Translations under genes and position numbers: made by a program
Notes under the pieces: generated by a model
Told to the model about the DNA's origin: nothing
The model's input: only the letters and a program-made list of their open reading frames with translations
Database searches by the model: none
NCBI RefSeq assembly: GCF_014649795.1
Contig: NZ_BMTS01000009.1
Location: forward strand, 1 to 64,000
Source of the DNA: Streptomyces melanogenes
GTDB taxonomy: Bacteria; Actinomycetota; Actinomycetes; Streptomycetales; Streptomycetaceae
Direction: 5' to 3'
DNA length: 64,000 nt
Shown: positions 53,220-61,652 of the stretch, one piece after another
Layout: every line of letters starts with the position of its first letter
How positions within the stretch are numbered: position 1 is the stretch's first letter

Positions 53220-53648
53220 TCAGTGCTCCGCCGCCGAGGTGACCAGTTCGGTCAGTACGCCGTGGCAGTCCTTGGGGTGCAGGAAGGTGATCCGGGAGCC
53301 CATCGAGCCGATCCGGGGCTCGTCGTAGAGGACCCGGACGCCCTTGCCGCGGATGGCCTCGGCGTCCCCGTCGACGTCGGCGGTGCCGAAGGCGATGTGG
53401 TGCACGCCCTCGCCGTTCTTGGCCAGCCACTTCCCGACCGCAGAGTCCTCCCGGGTGGGCTCCAGGAGCTGGAGGTAGGAGGCGCCGCCGTCCGACGTAC
53501 CGTTGATCTTGAGCATGGCCTCGCGTACGCCCTGCTCCTCGTTGACCTCGGAGTGGAACACCTCGAATCCGTACGTAGCACGATAGAACTCGACGGTCTT
53601 GTCGAGGTCGAAACAGGCGATCCCGATGTGGTCGATGCGCGTCAGCAT
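53220..53648 (-). CDS. mce: Methylmalonyl-CoA epimerase (142 aa)
   Basis: Interconverts (R)- and (S)-methylmalonyl-CoA through a vicinal-oxygen-chelate fold. MLTRIDHIGIACFDLDKTVE gives the first metal histidine, GEGVHHIAFGTADVD the second, and FLHPKDCHGVLTELV the C-terminal metal ligand region. The ATG at 53648 is the family start. An upstream GTG at 53699 would add 17 basic residues. It connects propionyl-CoA metabolism to MeaB and the cobalamin adenosyltransferase. Confidence 0.93.
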   Translation of the reverse strand: MLTRIDHIGIACFDLDKTVEFYRATYGFEVFHSEVNEEQGVREAMLKINGTSDGGASYLQLLEPTREDSAVGKWLAKNGEGVHHIAFGTADVDGDAEAIRGKGVRVLYDEPRIGSMGSRITFLHPKDCHGVLTELVTSAAEH

Positions 53649-53787
53649 GGGACCAGTGGAGCGCCCCGGGAGGTGGTTACGCAACGTGCGCGCGATCACA
53701 CCGGCTGCCCGGTGACGCCGCCGGTACCGCTCAGTACATTTCCAGTAAACCCTCGTTCACTTCTCACCTCCCAAGGGGCTGTGCCTC

Positions 53788-54990
53788 ATGTCTGGAACGA
53801 CCGGTACCACTTCAGTGATCGTCGCGGGCGCCCGGACGCCCATGGGCCGACTGCTCGGCTCCCTCAAGTCCTTCTCGGGCGCGGACCTCGGCGGTGTGGC
53901 CATCAAGGCGGCGCTCGACCGGGCGGGCATCGGCGGTGACCAGGTCCAGTACGTGATCATGGGCCAGGTGCTCCAGGCCGGCGCGGGCCAGATCCCGGCC
54001 CGCCAGGCCGCCGTCAAGGCCGGCATCCCGATGAACGTGCCGGCGCTCACGATCAACAAGGTCTGCCTCTCGGGCCTGGACGCGATCGCGCTCGCCGACC
54101 AGCTGATCCGCGCCGGCGAGTTCGACGTGGTGGTCGCGGGTGGCCAGGAGTCGATGACCAACGCCCCGCACCTGCTGCCGAAGTCCCGCGAGGGCTACAA
54201 GTACGGCGCGATCGAGATGCTCGACGCGATGGCGTACGACGGTCTGACCGACGCCTTCGAGAACATCGCGATGGGCGAGTCCACCGAGAAGCACAACACC
54301 CGCCTGGGCATCGAGCGCGCCCCGCAGGACGAGTTCGCGGCCGCCTCGCACCAGAAGGCCGCCGCCGCGCAGAAGAACGGGCTGTTCGAGGCCGAGATCA
54401 CCCCGGTCGAGATCCCGCAGCGCAAGGGCGAGCCGGTGATCTTCGCCAAGGACGAGGGCATCCGCGCGGAGACCACCGTGGAGTCGCTGGGCAAGCTGCG
54501 CCCGGCGTTCGCCAAGGACGGCACGATCACGGCGGGCACCTCCTCGCAGATCTCGGACGGCGCGGCCGCGGTCGTGGTCATGTCCAAGGCGAAGGCCGAG
54601 GAGCTGGGCCTGGAGTGGATCGCGGAGATCGGCGCGCACGGCAACGTGGCGGGCCCGGACAACTCGCTCCAGTCGCAGCCGTCGAACGCGATCCTGCACG
54701 CGCTGGGCAAGGAGGGCATCGGCGTCGACGACCTCGACCTCATCGAGATCAACGAGGCGTTCGCGGCGGTCGCGGTCCAGTCAATGAAGGACCTCGGCGT
54801 CTCCCCGGAAAAGGTGAACGTCAACGGCGGCGCGATCGCCCTGGGCCACCCCATCGGCATGTCGGGCGCGCGCGTGGTGCTCCACCTCGCCCTCGAACTC
54901 AAGCGCCGGGGCGGCGGTACGGGTGCGGCGGCGCTGTGCGGCGGCGGTGGCCAGGGCGACGCGCTGATCATCAAGGTCCCGGGCAAGTAG
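53788..54990 (+). CDS. Acetyl-CoA C-acetyltransferase (thiolase, 400 aa)
   Basis: Condenses or cleaves acetoacetyl-CoA. Acylated Cys C93 (INKVCLSGLDAIALA), GGQESMTNAPHLLP, the His of NEAFAAVAVQSM, HPIGMSGAR, and the second Cys in ALCGGGGQGDA are all intact. Full length. Start ATG at 53788 after AAGGGG. Divergent from mce and 58 bp before meaB, so likely co-transcribed with it. Confidence 0.94.
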   Translation: MSGTTGTTSVIVAGARTPMGRLLGSLKSFSGADLGGVAIKAALDRAGIGGDQVQYVIMGQVLQAGAGQIPARQAAVKAGIPMNVPALTINKVCLSGLDAIALADQLIRAGEFDVVVAGGQESMTNAPHLLPKSREGYKYGAIEMLDAMAYDGLTDAFENIAMGESTEKHNTRLGIERAPQDEFAAASHQKAAAAQKNGLFEAEITPVEIPQRKGEPVIFAKDEGIRAETTVESLGKLRPAFAKDGTITAGTSSQISDGAAAVVVMSKAKAEELGLEWIAEIGAHGNVAGPDNSLQSQPSNAILHALGKEGIGVDDLDLIEINEAFAAVAVQSMKDLGVSPEKVNVNGGAIALGHPIGMSGARVVLHLALELKRRGGGTGAAALCGGGGQGDALIIKVPGK

Positions 54991-55048
54991 GCGCTGTTCC
55001 CGCGGTACGTACGCACTGATCACTGGCACCTGACCGAACGGAGCGGCA

Positions 55049-56005
55049 ATGGTGGACGTCCCCGAACTGGTGGCACAGGCGAGGGAGGGCCGGCCGCGGG
55101 CCGTGGCCCGGCTGATCTCGCTGGTCGAGGGGGCGTCCCCGCAACTGCGCGAGGTGATGGCGCAGTTGGCTCCGCTGACGGGCGGGGCGTACGTGGTGGG
55201 CCTGACGGGTTCACCGGGTGTCGGCAAGTCGACATCGACGTCGGCGCTGGTGACGGCGTACCGGCGGGCGGGGAAGCGGGTCGGGGTCCTCGCCGTCGAC
55301 CCCTCCTCGCCGTTCTCCGGGGGCGCGCTGCTCGGCGACCGGGTCCGGATGTCGGACCACGCCTCCGACCCCGGGGTCTACATCCGCTCCATGGCCACCC
55401 GGGGCCACCTGGGCGGCCTCGCCTGGTCGGCCCCGCAGGCGATCCGGGTCCTGGACGCGGCGGGCTGCGACGTGATCCTGGTGGAGACGGTCGGCGTCGG
55501 CCAGTCCGAGGTGGAGATCGCCTCCCAGGCGGACACCTCGGTGGTGCTGCTCGCGCCCGGCATGGGTGACGGCATCCAGGCGGCGAAGGCGGGGATCCTG
55601 GAGATCGGCGACGTGTACGTCGTCAACAAGGCGGACCGGGACGGGGCCGATGCCACGGCCCGGGAGCTCAACCACATGCTGGGGCTCGGCGAGGCGCGCG
55701 GCCCCGGCGACTGGCGGCCGCCGATCGTCAAGACGGTGGCGGCCCGTTCCGAGGGCATCGACGAGCTGGTCGAGGCGCTGGAGAAGCACCACGCGTGGAT
55801 GGCGGAGCACGGGGTGCTGGGGGAGCGGCGGCTTGCCCGGGCGGCTCGGGAGGTCGAGACGATCGCGGTCACGGCGCTGCGGGAGCGGATCGGTGACCTG
55901 CACGGGGACCGCCGCCTGTCGGCCCTGGCGGGCCGGATCATCGGGGGGGAGCTGGATCCGTACGCGGCGGCGGACGAGCTGGTGGCGGGCCTCACGGGCG
56001 AGTAG
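55049..56005 (+). CDS. meaB: MeaB, methylmalonyl-CoA mutase-associated GTPase (318 aa)
   Basis: G3E-family GTPase that loads and protects adenosylcobalamin in methylmalonyl-CoA mutase. P-loop GSPGVGKS at 54-61 (GLTGSPGVGKSTST), VDPSSPFSGGALLGDRVRM, VETVGVGQSEVE (G3) and VNKADRDGA (G4 NKxD) are intact. C-terminal dimerisation arm present. The mutase itself is not in this window. Confidence 0.94.
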   Translation: MVDVPELVAQAREGRPRAVARLISLVEGASPQLREVMAQLAPLTGGAYVVGLTGSPGVGKSTSTSALVTAYRRAGKRVGVLAVDPSSPFSGGALLGDRVRMSDHASDPGVYIRSMATRGHLGGLAWSAPQAIRVLDAAGCDVILVETVGVGQSEVEIASQADTSVVLLAPGMGDGIQAAKAGILEIGDVYVVNKADRDGADATARELNHMLGLGEARGPGDWRPPIVKTVAARSEGIDELVEALEKHHAWMAEHGVLGERRLARAAREVETIAVTALRERIGDLHGDRRLSALAGRIIGGELDPYAAADELVAGLTGE

Positions 56006-56048
56006 CCCCTCCGGGGGCAGTGCTCGGCTGCGGACCGTGGTGGGTTGC

Positions 56049-56142
56049 TCGCGCAGTTCCCCGCGCCCCTAAGAACGCCCCTCCGGGGCGCTCCGGGGAT
56101 TGCCGCGCAGCGGCATCTTTAGGGGCGCGGGGAACTGCGCGA
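56049..56142. repeat. Long intergenic inverted repeat, copy C
   Basis: Perfect 24-bp arms (56049-56072 and 56119-56142). The 46-nt loop contains two hairpins, CGCCCCTCCGGGGCG at 56077-56091 and TGCCGCGCAGCGGCA at 56101-56115. Sits between convergent meaB and absC. Confidence 0.9.
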
Positions 56143-56178
56143 CCAGCCCCCACCGGGCCGCAGACGAACTGACCGGCG

Positions 56179-56655
56179 TCAGAGCTTCCCGCGGTGGCCG
56201 CGCAAATGCTCCGCCACCGGGGTCAGCGAGGCCCGCAGGTCCGACAGCGCCTCGCTCGACAGCAGGTCGATGAAGTGCTTGCGCACCGACGCCACATGGT
56301 GCGGTGCCACCTTCTCCATCGTCTCCACCCCCGCCTCGGTCAACACCGCGAACAGCCCCCGCCGATCGGACTCGCAGTTCTCCCGGCGCACCAGCCCCGC
56401 GTTCTCCATCCGCGTGATCTGGTGCGAGAGGCGGCTCTTGGACTGAAGGGTCGCGGCGGCGAGGTCGCTCATGCGCAGCCGCTGCCCCTCGGCCTCCGAG
56501 AGGTTGACCAGGATCTCGTAGTCGTTGTTGGTCAGGCCGAACGGCTGCAGGTCCTTTTCCATCTGGTGCGTCAGCATCCTGTTGACGTCCAGATAGGTAC
56601 GCCAGGCGCACTGCTCGCTATCGGTCAGCCAGTTGGTGGCCGTCTCGGTCTCCAT
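56179..56655 (-). CDS. absC: AbsC-like MarR-family regulator (158 aa)
   Basis: Winged-helix regulator with the MarR fold: RMLTHQMEKDLQPFGLTNND, the recognition helix region LQSKSRLSHQITRMENAGLV, and the wing RRENCESDRRGLFAVLTEAG. Length and sequence fit AbsC, a zinc-related pleiotropic regulator of antibiotic genes in S. coelicolor, and the order meaB-absC agrees with that chromosome. The start lies 6 nt after TAGAAT. Confidence 0.88.
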   Translation of the reverse strand: METETATNWLTDSEQCAWRTYLDVNRMLTHQMEKDLQPFGLTNNDYEILVNLSEAEGQRLRMSDLAAATLQSKSRLSHQITRMENAGLVRRENCESDRRGLFAVLTEAGVETMEKVAPHHVASVRKHFIDLLSSEALSDLRASLTPVAEHLRGHRGKL

Positions 56656-56661
56656 ATGTGG

Positions 56662-56685
56662 ATTCTACCTAAGAAGTTGAATTCT
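56662..56685 (-). promoter_or_regulatory. absC promoter with inverted repeat, probable autoregulatory operator
   Basis: -10 TAGAAT (56667-56662) ends 6 nt before the ATG, giving a leaderless mRNA. AGAAGTTGAATTCT at 56672-56685 is an imperfect palindrome located between -10 and -35, where a MarR protein could block RNA polymerase. Binding is inferred. Confidence 0.5.
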
Positions 56686-56813
56686 GAACGAAGCCTGGGA
56701 GTGTGACGCCCCGCACGCACCGCGCGCAAGGGTGCGTCAGCCGCCCGGTCCAGGTCGTGGTCAGCGCCTGGCAAGGGTGCACGCGTTCGACGTCACACTC
56801 CGCAGACTACCGC

Positions 56814-57596
56814 TCACAGGCCGAAGCGACGCTGGAGGTCTCCGAGCTGGCCGGGAAGACGCGGTACCGAACCCGCCGCCCCGCCCGCCCCGGCCGGCGC
56901 CCCGCCGCCCGGAACACCCGGTTCCGCGGGCACTTGCCCGGTTGTCTGCTCCGCCATCAGTGCCTCGGTGGACTGGAGCAGCACCGTACCGGCGCCCACG
57001 AACTCGAACTGGTGCTCCTCGCCGGACGTCCCGCCGAGCCCGGTCAGTGACCGGATTCCGCCCAGTACGCCCGTCATGTAGCCGTGATCGTAGTGATGGC
57101 AGGGCGACGGACAGTCGGCCCAGCCGACCAGCGCCTGCGGGTCCACCCGGATCGGCGGCTCCATGAACACCACCGGTCCATTGGACGCCGCCACGAACTT
57201 CCCGGTTCCGATCAGCGTCAGGAAACCCGGCACGATCGACTGCTTGAGCGCCAGCGTCGGCTGGTAGGCGAGCAGGTTCCCGGCCCGGATGGTGAGGTTG
57301 CCGTCCTCCAGGTCGTAGCTGTTGACATCGAACGCCCGGTCCGCGAGCAGCATCTTGCCGGAGCCGTCCGCGACCACCCAGTCGCTCGCGTGCAGCGGCG
57401 AGTGGAAGCTGGTGCGCAGCAGCCGGTCGAGGCGGCCGTGGCCGATGCCGTTGAACTCGATGCGCCCGTAGTAGGCGATCATCTTGCCCTTCTGCAGGAA
57501 CCACTGGCTCGACTTGAGCTCCACGCAGAAGGTGTACTTGTTGACGTTGTCGTCCGCGGGCAAGGAGTGCGGGTCGAAGATCACCGGGCCGGTCAC
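56814..57596 (-). CDS. AIM24 family protein, copy 3 (260 aa)
   Basis: Beta-rich AIM24/TerD-like fold with the features of its two neighbours: KGKMIAYYGRIEFNGIG, NLLAYQPTLALKQSIVPG and NGPVVFMEPP. It has an added N-terminal segment (FDPHSLPADDNVNKYTFC) and a ~55-residue Gly/Pro-rich C-terminal tail. Its ATG overlaps the stop of copy 2 (ATGA-type) in a three-gene operon. AIM24 proteins have been linked to mitochondrial inner-membrane architecture in yeast; the bacterial role is unknown. Confidence 0.8.
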   Translation of the reverse strand: MTGPVIFDPHSLPADDNVNKYTFCVELKSSQWFLQKGKMIAYYGRIEFNGIGHGRLDRLLRTSFHSPLHASDWVVADGSGKMLLADRAFDVNSYDLEDGNLTIRAGNLLAYQPTLALKQSIVPGFLTLIGTGKFVAASNGPVVFMEPPIRVDPQALVGWADCPSPCHHYDHGYMTGVLGGIRSLTGLGGTSGEEHQFEFVGAGTVLLQSTEALMAEQTTGQVPAEPGVPGGGAPAGAGGAAGSVPRLPGQLGDLQRRFGL

Positions 57597-58243
57597 AGCT
57601 TCTCCTCCGAGGCCTGGACGTACACCGCGCCGTTTCCGGACAGTTCGAGCTGGAAGGCCTCTCCCGAGCCCCGGCCCACCATGTCCCGCCAGCCCAGCGC
57701 CGTGGACAGCTTGTTGCGTACGTCGCCGTGGTGGGCCACGTACGCCTGCGGGTCCACGTGGACCGGGCGCTGCGGGGTGATCGGCAGCTCGATCACGCCG
57801 CCGTGCGCCATCACGGCGACCGCGCCGTGGCCCTTGAGCGTGGTGGTGAACAGGCCCTGGCCGGTCACCTGGCCCCGGACCATGCCCATGACCCCGCCCT
57901 GCGAGCCCATGAACATGGTGCCCTGCTGGAGGGTGCCGTCGAAGGCGAGGAGGCGGTCCGCCTCGACGTAGAGGGTGTCCCCGGCGAGGTTGATCACCTG
58001 GATGTGGTGGCCGCCGTGGCCGAACATCACGGTGCCGCTGCCTTCGACCGTCATCAGCGGGGTCGCCTCGTTGGCCACCCGCCGGCCGATCATCGACATC
58101 AGACCGCCCTGGCCGCCCTGCATGTTGGGCGTGAAGGACACCTCGCCCTTGTACGCGAGCATCGCGCCGCGCTGGCTGAACATCTTCTGGCCGGGGGCCA
58201 CCGTGGCCTCGACCATCTTGGAGTTGATCTCGCGGAAGGGCAT
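57593..58243 (-). CDS. AIM24 family protein, copy 2 (216 aa)
   Basis: Same fold and motifs as the flanking copies: MLAYKGEVSFTPNMQGGQGG, GGHHIQVINLAGDTLYVEAD, TLKGHGAVAVMAHGGVIELP and VDPQAYVAHHGDVRN. No signal peptide, no membrane segment. Starts one base into the copy-1 stop (58243), so the three genes are translationally coupled. Confidence 0.85.
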   Translation of the reverse strand: MPFREINSKMVEATVAPGQKMFSQRGAMLAYKGEVSFTPNMQGGQGGLMSMIGRRVANEATPLMTVEGSGTVMFGHGGHHIQVINLAGDTLYVEADRLLAFDGTLQQGTMFMGSQGGVMGMVRGQVTGQGLFTTTLKGHGAVAVMAHGGVIELPITPQRPVHVDPQAYVAHHGDVRNKLSTALGWRDMVGRGSGEAFQLELSGNGAVYVQASEEKL

Positions 58244-58881
58244 CAGACGTCCCCGCCGATCGTGTTGCGCTCGCTGGGCTGCACGTACACCAGTCCCTCG
58301 CCCTCGAAGCGGATCTGGAACGCCTCGCCCGAGCCCTCGCCGAGCAGGGTGCGGAAGGTCACCCCGGACTGGAAGTGCTGCTGGAGGTTGCCCTGGTGGG
58401 CGATGTACGCGCCGGGGTCGACCGCCAGCGGGTACTGCGCGGAGACCCGCAGCACCACCGCGGGGCCGTCGGAGACGATCGCCGCCTGGCCGTGGCCCTC
58501 GACCGTGGTCGTGAACAGGCCGTTGCCCTGGGTCGCCCCGCGCAGCCCGGTGAAGGTGGTGCCGGTGCGCAGCCCCGCGTCGGTGGCGAGCAGATTGCTC
58601 GCCTCGACCCAGAGCTTGTCGCCCTGGAGGGAGACCAGGTTGATCTCGGAGGCCCGGTCCGCGAAGTAGCAGGTGCCGTTGCCCTTCACCTCCATCACGG
58701 TCATGGATTCGCCGGTCAGACGGCGGGTCACCATGCCGCGGATGCCCTCACCGCCGCCGGACATCTTCTTGAAGGCCATCTGGCCGTCGTAGGCGACCAT
58801 CGAGCCGTTCTTCGCCTTGACGGCGTCCCCGGTCATGTCGACGGCCAGCACTTTGCTGCCTTGGAGTCGGAACGTTGCCAC
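58243..58881 (-). CDS. AIM24 family protein, copy 1 (212 aa)
   Basis: First gene of the trio. MATFRLQGSKVLAVDMTGDA, VKAKNGSMVAYDGQMAFKKM, VEGHGQAAIVSDGPAVVLRV and VDPGAYIAHQGNLQQ match the AIM24 pattern of repeated beta-hairpins with Gly turns. GTG start lies 6 nt after TAACGT, so leaderless translation is likely. Confidence 0.86.
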   Translation of the reverse strand: MATFRLQGSKVLAVDMTGDAVKAKNGSMVAYDGQMAFKKMSGGGEGIRGMVTRRLTGESMTVMEVKGNGTCYFADRASEINLVSLQGDKLWVEASNLLATDAGLRTGTTFTGLRGATQGNGLFTTTVEGHGQAAIVSDGPAVVLRVSAQYPLAVDPGAYIAHQGNLQQHFQSGVTFRTLLGEGSGEAFQIRFEGEGLVYVQPSERNTIGGDV

Positions 58882-58887
58882 GGGCTG

Positions 58888-58893
58888 ACGTTA
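58888..58893 (-). promoter_or_regulatory. -10 hexamer TAACGT of the AIM24 operon, probable leaderless start
   Basis: Minus-strand TAACGT, CAGCCC, then the GTG at 58881. Confidence 0.5.
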
Positions 58894-59048
58894 GCGGCCC
58901 GGCACCCACCCGACCAGGCCCCTCGGGAGCCGGTCCGGGCCGGTGGGGACCCCCGCCAAGATCCCGGCGCCGCCGATGTCACAATGGAGAACGTTTGTGC
59001 TTGCGTTCACAAGCAACACCCTCCGACCCTCCCACCGAAGGTGCCCCC

Positions 59049-59393
59049 GTGGACATCAAGACCGCATCCGCCCTCCACCGCCTCCGGCTGGTCTCGGCCC
59101 CGGAAGCCGTCTCTTTCCTGCTGCTGCTCGTGTGCTCGGTGCTGAAGCGGACGACCGACGTCAACGCCGTCCCGGTGATGGGCGCGATCCACGGCATCCT
59201 CTTCATCCTGTACGTGATCTTCTGGGCCGACGCCTGGAACAAGGCGAAGTGGCCGGTGAAGACCGCCGCCCTGTACTTCGTCCTGTCCGTGCTGCCGTTC
59301 GGCGGCTTCGTGGCCGAGCGCAAGCTCAAGCGCCAGGCCGAGGACGCCCTGATCGCCGCCCGCGCCCGCAAGGAAGGCGTGGTCGGAGCGTGA
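59049..59393 (+). CDS. DUF3817 family small membrane protein (114 aa)
   Basis: Three hydrophobic stretches: APEAVSFLLLLVCSVL, VMGAIHGILFILYVIFWADA and AALYFVLSVLPFGGFVAERK, followed by a charged C-terminal tail. This family is common in actinomycetes and has no known function. GTG at 59049 is the family start (MDIKTASALHRLRLVSAPEA). Overlaps the next gene (GTGA). Confidence 0.82.
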   Translation: MDIKTASALHRLRLVSAPEAVSFLLLLVCSVLKRTTDVNAVPVMGAIHGILFILYVIFWADAWNKAKWPVKTAALYFVLSVLPFGGFVAERKLKRQAEDALIAARARKEGVVGA

Positions 59394-59683
59394 TCGTCGC
59401 CTTCTCGGTCACCCCGCTGGGCGTCGGCGAGGACGTGGGGGAGTACGTCGCCGACGCCGTCCGCGTCGTCCGCGAGTCGGGGCTCCCCAACCGGACCGAC
59501 GCCATGTTCACCTCGATCGAGGGCGAGTGGGACGAGGTCATGGACGTCGTCAAGCGGGCCGTCGCCGCCGTCGAGGCCCGCGCCCCGCGCGTCTCGCTGG
59601 TCCTGAAGGCGGACGTCCGCCCCGGCGTCACCGACGGGCTGACCTCGAAGGTGGAGACGGTGGAGCGGCACCTGTCGGCCTGA
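59390..59683 (+). CDS. MTH1187-family thiamine-binding-type protein (97 aa)
   Basis: Small ferredoxin-like alpha/beta protein of the DUF77/YkoF-related group: VIVAFSVTPLGVGEDVGEYV, PNRTDAMFTSIEGEWDEVMD, APRVSLVLKADVRPGV. Homologues bind thiamine or its pyrimidine. Start GTG at 59390 overlapping the DUF3817 stop, so the two are coupled. No thiamine-synthesis gene is nearby. Confidence 0.82.
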   Translation: MIVAFSVTPLGVGEDVGEYVADAVRVVRESGLPNRTDAMFTSIEGEWDEVMDVVKRAVAAVEARAPRVSLVLKADVRPGVTDGLTSKVETVERHLSA

Positions 59684-59700
59684 GCCCCGACCACCGCCCG

Positions 59701-59733
59701 AGCCCCCGGCCGCCCCGCGCGGCGGCGGGGGCT
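59701..59733 (+). terminator. Terminator hairpin after the thiamine-binding-type gene
   Basis: 59701-59714 (AGCCCCCGGCCGCC) pairs with 59721-59733 (GGCGGCGGGGGCT) with one bulge, loop CCGCGC. CTTCC follows. It isolates cslA from the upstream pair. Confidence 0.78.
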
Positions 59734-59861
59734 CTTCCATGTCGTGGTGCCCGGCAAACCGCTCGTACGGGAACCGCTCACTCGGAGTACTCCAGTCGAC
59801 ACGCCGAAGAATCTCCACTTTTGTGGTGATATCTACCTGGCTCGATCAGCTGGAGGGCACA

Positions 59862-61649
59862 GTGCGGTCGGAGAGTCCGTCGGAGCAGTACGACTACGAG
59901 ACCCACAGCCGGCTCGCCGGACCGCTCACGGAACCGGACAGGGCGGCCTACCGGGTGCGGTACCGAAGTCTCCTCTCCAGCGAACCCCGCCGAATACGCG
60001 CCGTGCTCCTGATGACGCTGGCGCCCGTGCTCACCGCGGTCCTCCTCGTCTACCTCGTCTGGCCCACCCACTGGGTGGAGCGCGAGGGCGGCGACGAGTG
60101 GCTGGTCGGCCTGGACATCGCGATGCTCGTCGCGATCGGCCTGATCGAGCTCTTCATGGTCGTCAACGTGGTCTCCATCGCCCACGCCACGATGGTCGCC
60201 CGGGACCCCATACCCGTGTACCCGGAGCCCGGCACCCGGGTCGCCTTCCTCACCACCTGGGTCCCCGGCAAGGAGCCCATGGCCATGGTCCGAGCCACCC
60301 TGGAGGGCGCGGTCCGCCTGCACCACCCCGGCCCCCTCGACGTCTGGCTCCTGGACGAGGGCGACGACGAACGGGCCAAGGCGCTCTGCGAGGAGCTGGG
60401 GGTGCGCCACTTCACCCGCAAGGGCGTCCCCGAGTGGAACCGCAAGAAGGGCCCGCACAAGGCCCGTACCAAACACGGCAACTACAACGCCTGGCTCGCC
60501 ATGCACGGCGCCGGCTACGACTTCTTCGCCTCCGTCGACACCGACCACGTGCCGCTCCCCAACTTCCTGGAGCGGATGATGGGCTACTTCCGCGACCCCG
60601 ACGTCGCGTTCGTGGTCGGCCCGCAGGTCTACGGGAACTACGACTCGCCCGTCACCAAGGCCGCCGAGTCCCAGCAGTTCCTCTTCCACGCGCTGATCCA
60701 GCGGGCCGGCAACCGCTACCGCGCCCCGATGTTCGTCGGCACCAACAACATCGTCCGGATCACCGCACTGCGCCAGGTCGGCGGGCTCTACGACTCGATC
60801 ACCGAGGACATGGCCACCGGCTTCGAGCTGCACCGCCGCAAGAACCCGCGGACCGGCCACTTCTGGCGGTCGGTCTACACCCCGGACGTGCTGGCCGTCG
60901 GCGAGGGCCCGGAGTCCTGGACCGACTTCTTCACCCAGCAGACGCGCTGGTCGCGCGGTACGTACGAAACGCTGCTCAAGCAGTACTGGAAGGCGCTGTT
61001 CCGGGTCCCGCCCGGGCGGCTCCTCTCGTACACCCTCATGCTCGTCTACTACCCGATGACCGCCGTCAACTGGCTGCTCGGCATCGTCAGCTGCGTCCTG
61101 TTCCTCTGGTTCGGCGCCTCCGGCACCCAGGTCTCCGCCTCCGTCTGGCTGATGCTCTACAGCGACGCCGCCGCCCTCCAGATCGGGCTCTACCTCTGGA
61201 ACCGCCGCCACAACGTCTCGCCCCACGAACCCGAGGGCTCCGGCGGCCTCGCCGGAATGGGGATGTCCGCGCTCTCCGCGCCCATCTACCTCAAGTCGCT
61301 CGCCTCGGCGGTGCTGCGCACCCGCGGCCGGTTCGTCGTCACCCCCAAGGGCGGCGAGGCCAGCCCCGACCGGCTGTGGACCTTCCGCATCCACCTCTTC
61401 TGGGCCGCCGTGCTCGTCGCGTCCCTCGCCGCCTCGGTCCACTACGGCCACACCCACGTGGCGATGCGCACCTGGGCGGTCCTCGCCCTCGCCATCGCGC
61501 TCGCCCCCGTCGCCGTCTGGTCCTGGACCGCCCGGCGCGAGCGCGCGGCCGCCCGGCGGCGGGCCCTGGCCCCCGCCGCCGAGGCCGAGGGGGCGGAGGC
61601 CGCCCTGGCCACCACCACACCGGCTGCCACGACGACCGGAGGGAACTGA
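59862..61649 (+). CDS. cslA: CslA-type family-2 glycosyltransferase, cellulose synthase-like (595 aa)
   Basis: Makes a beta-glycan at the hyphal tip (CslA-dependent polymer of Streptomyces). GTG at 59862 lies 5 nt after GGAGG, better than the ATG at 59739. Two N-terminal membrane helices (about 42-65 and 78-105), then the GT-A catalytic core: LDEGDDE, the DxD in SVDTDHVPLP, TEDMATGFELHRRKNP and the QQTRW acceptor motif. Four to five C-terminal helices follow. It is paired with the copper oxidase glxA, 3 bp downstream. Confidence 0.91.
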   Translation: MRSESPSEQYDYETHSRLAGPLTEPDRAAYRVRYRSLLSSEPRRIRAVLLMTLAPVLTAVLLVYLVWPTHWVEREGGDEWLVGLDIAMLVAIGLIELFMVVNVVSIAHATMVARDPIPVYPEPGTRVAFLTTWVPGKEPMAMVRATLEGAVRLHHPGPLDVWLLDEGDDERAKALCEELGVRHFTRKGVPEWNRKKGPHKARTKHGNYNAWLAMHGAGYDFFASVDTDHVPLPNFLERMMGYFRDPDVAFVVGPQVYGNYDSPVTKAAESQQFLFHALIQRAGNRYRAPMFVGTNNIVRITALRQVGGLYDSITEDMATGFELHRRKNPRTGHFWRSVYTPDVLAVGEGPESWTDFFTQQTRWSRGTYETLLKQYWKALFRVPPGRLLSYTLMLVYYPMTAVNWLLGIVSCVLFLWFGASGTQVSASVWLMLYSDAAALQIGLYLWNRRHNVSPHEPEGSGGLAGMGMSALSAPIYLKSLASAVLRTRGRFVVTPKGGEASPDRLWTFRIHLFWAAVLVASLAASVHYGHTHVAMRTWAVLALAIALAPVAVWSWTARRERAAARRRALAPAAEAEGAEAALATTTPAATTTGGN

Positions 61650-61652
61650 CCC

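Noticed and set aside
48869..53242. Open frame of 1457 codons on the plus strand across scy
   Set aside because: It is antisense to the real coiled-coil gene. High GC at third positions keeps the opposite frame stop-free. The predicted product is a Leu/Gly/Arg-rich chain without a domain or binding site.
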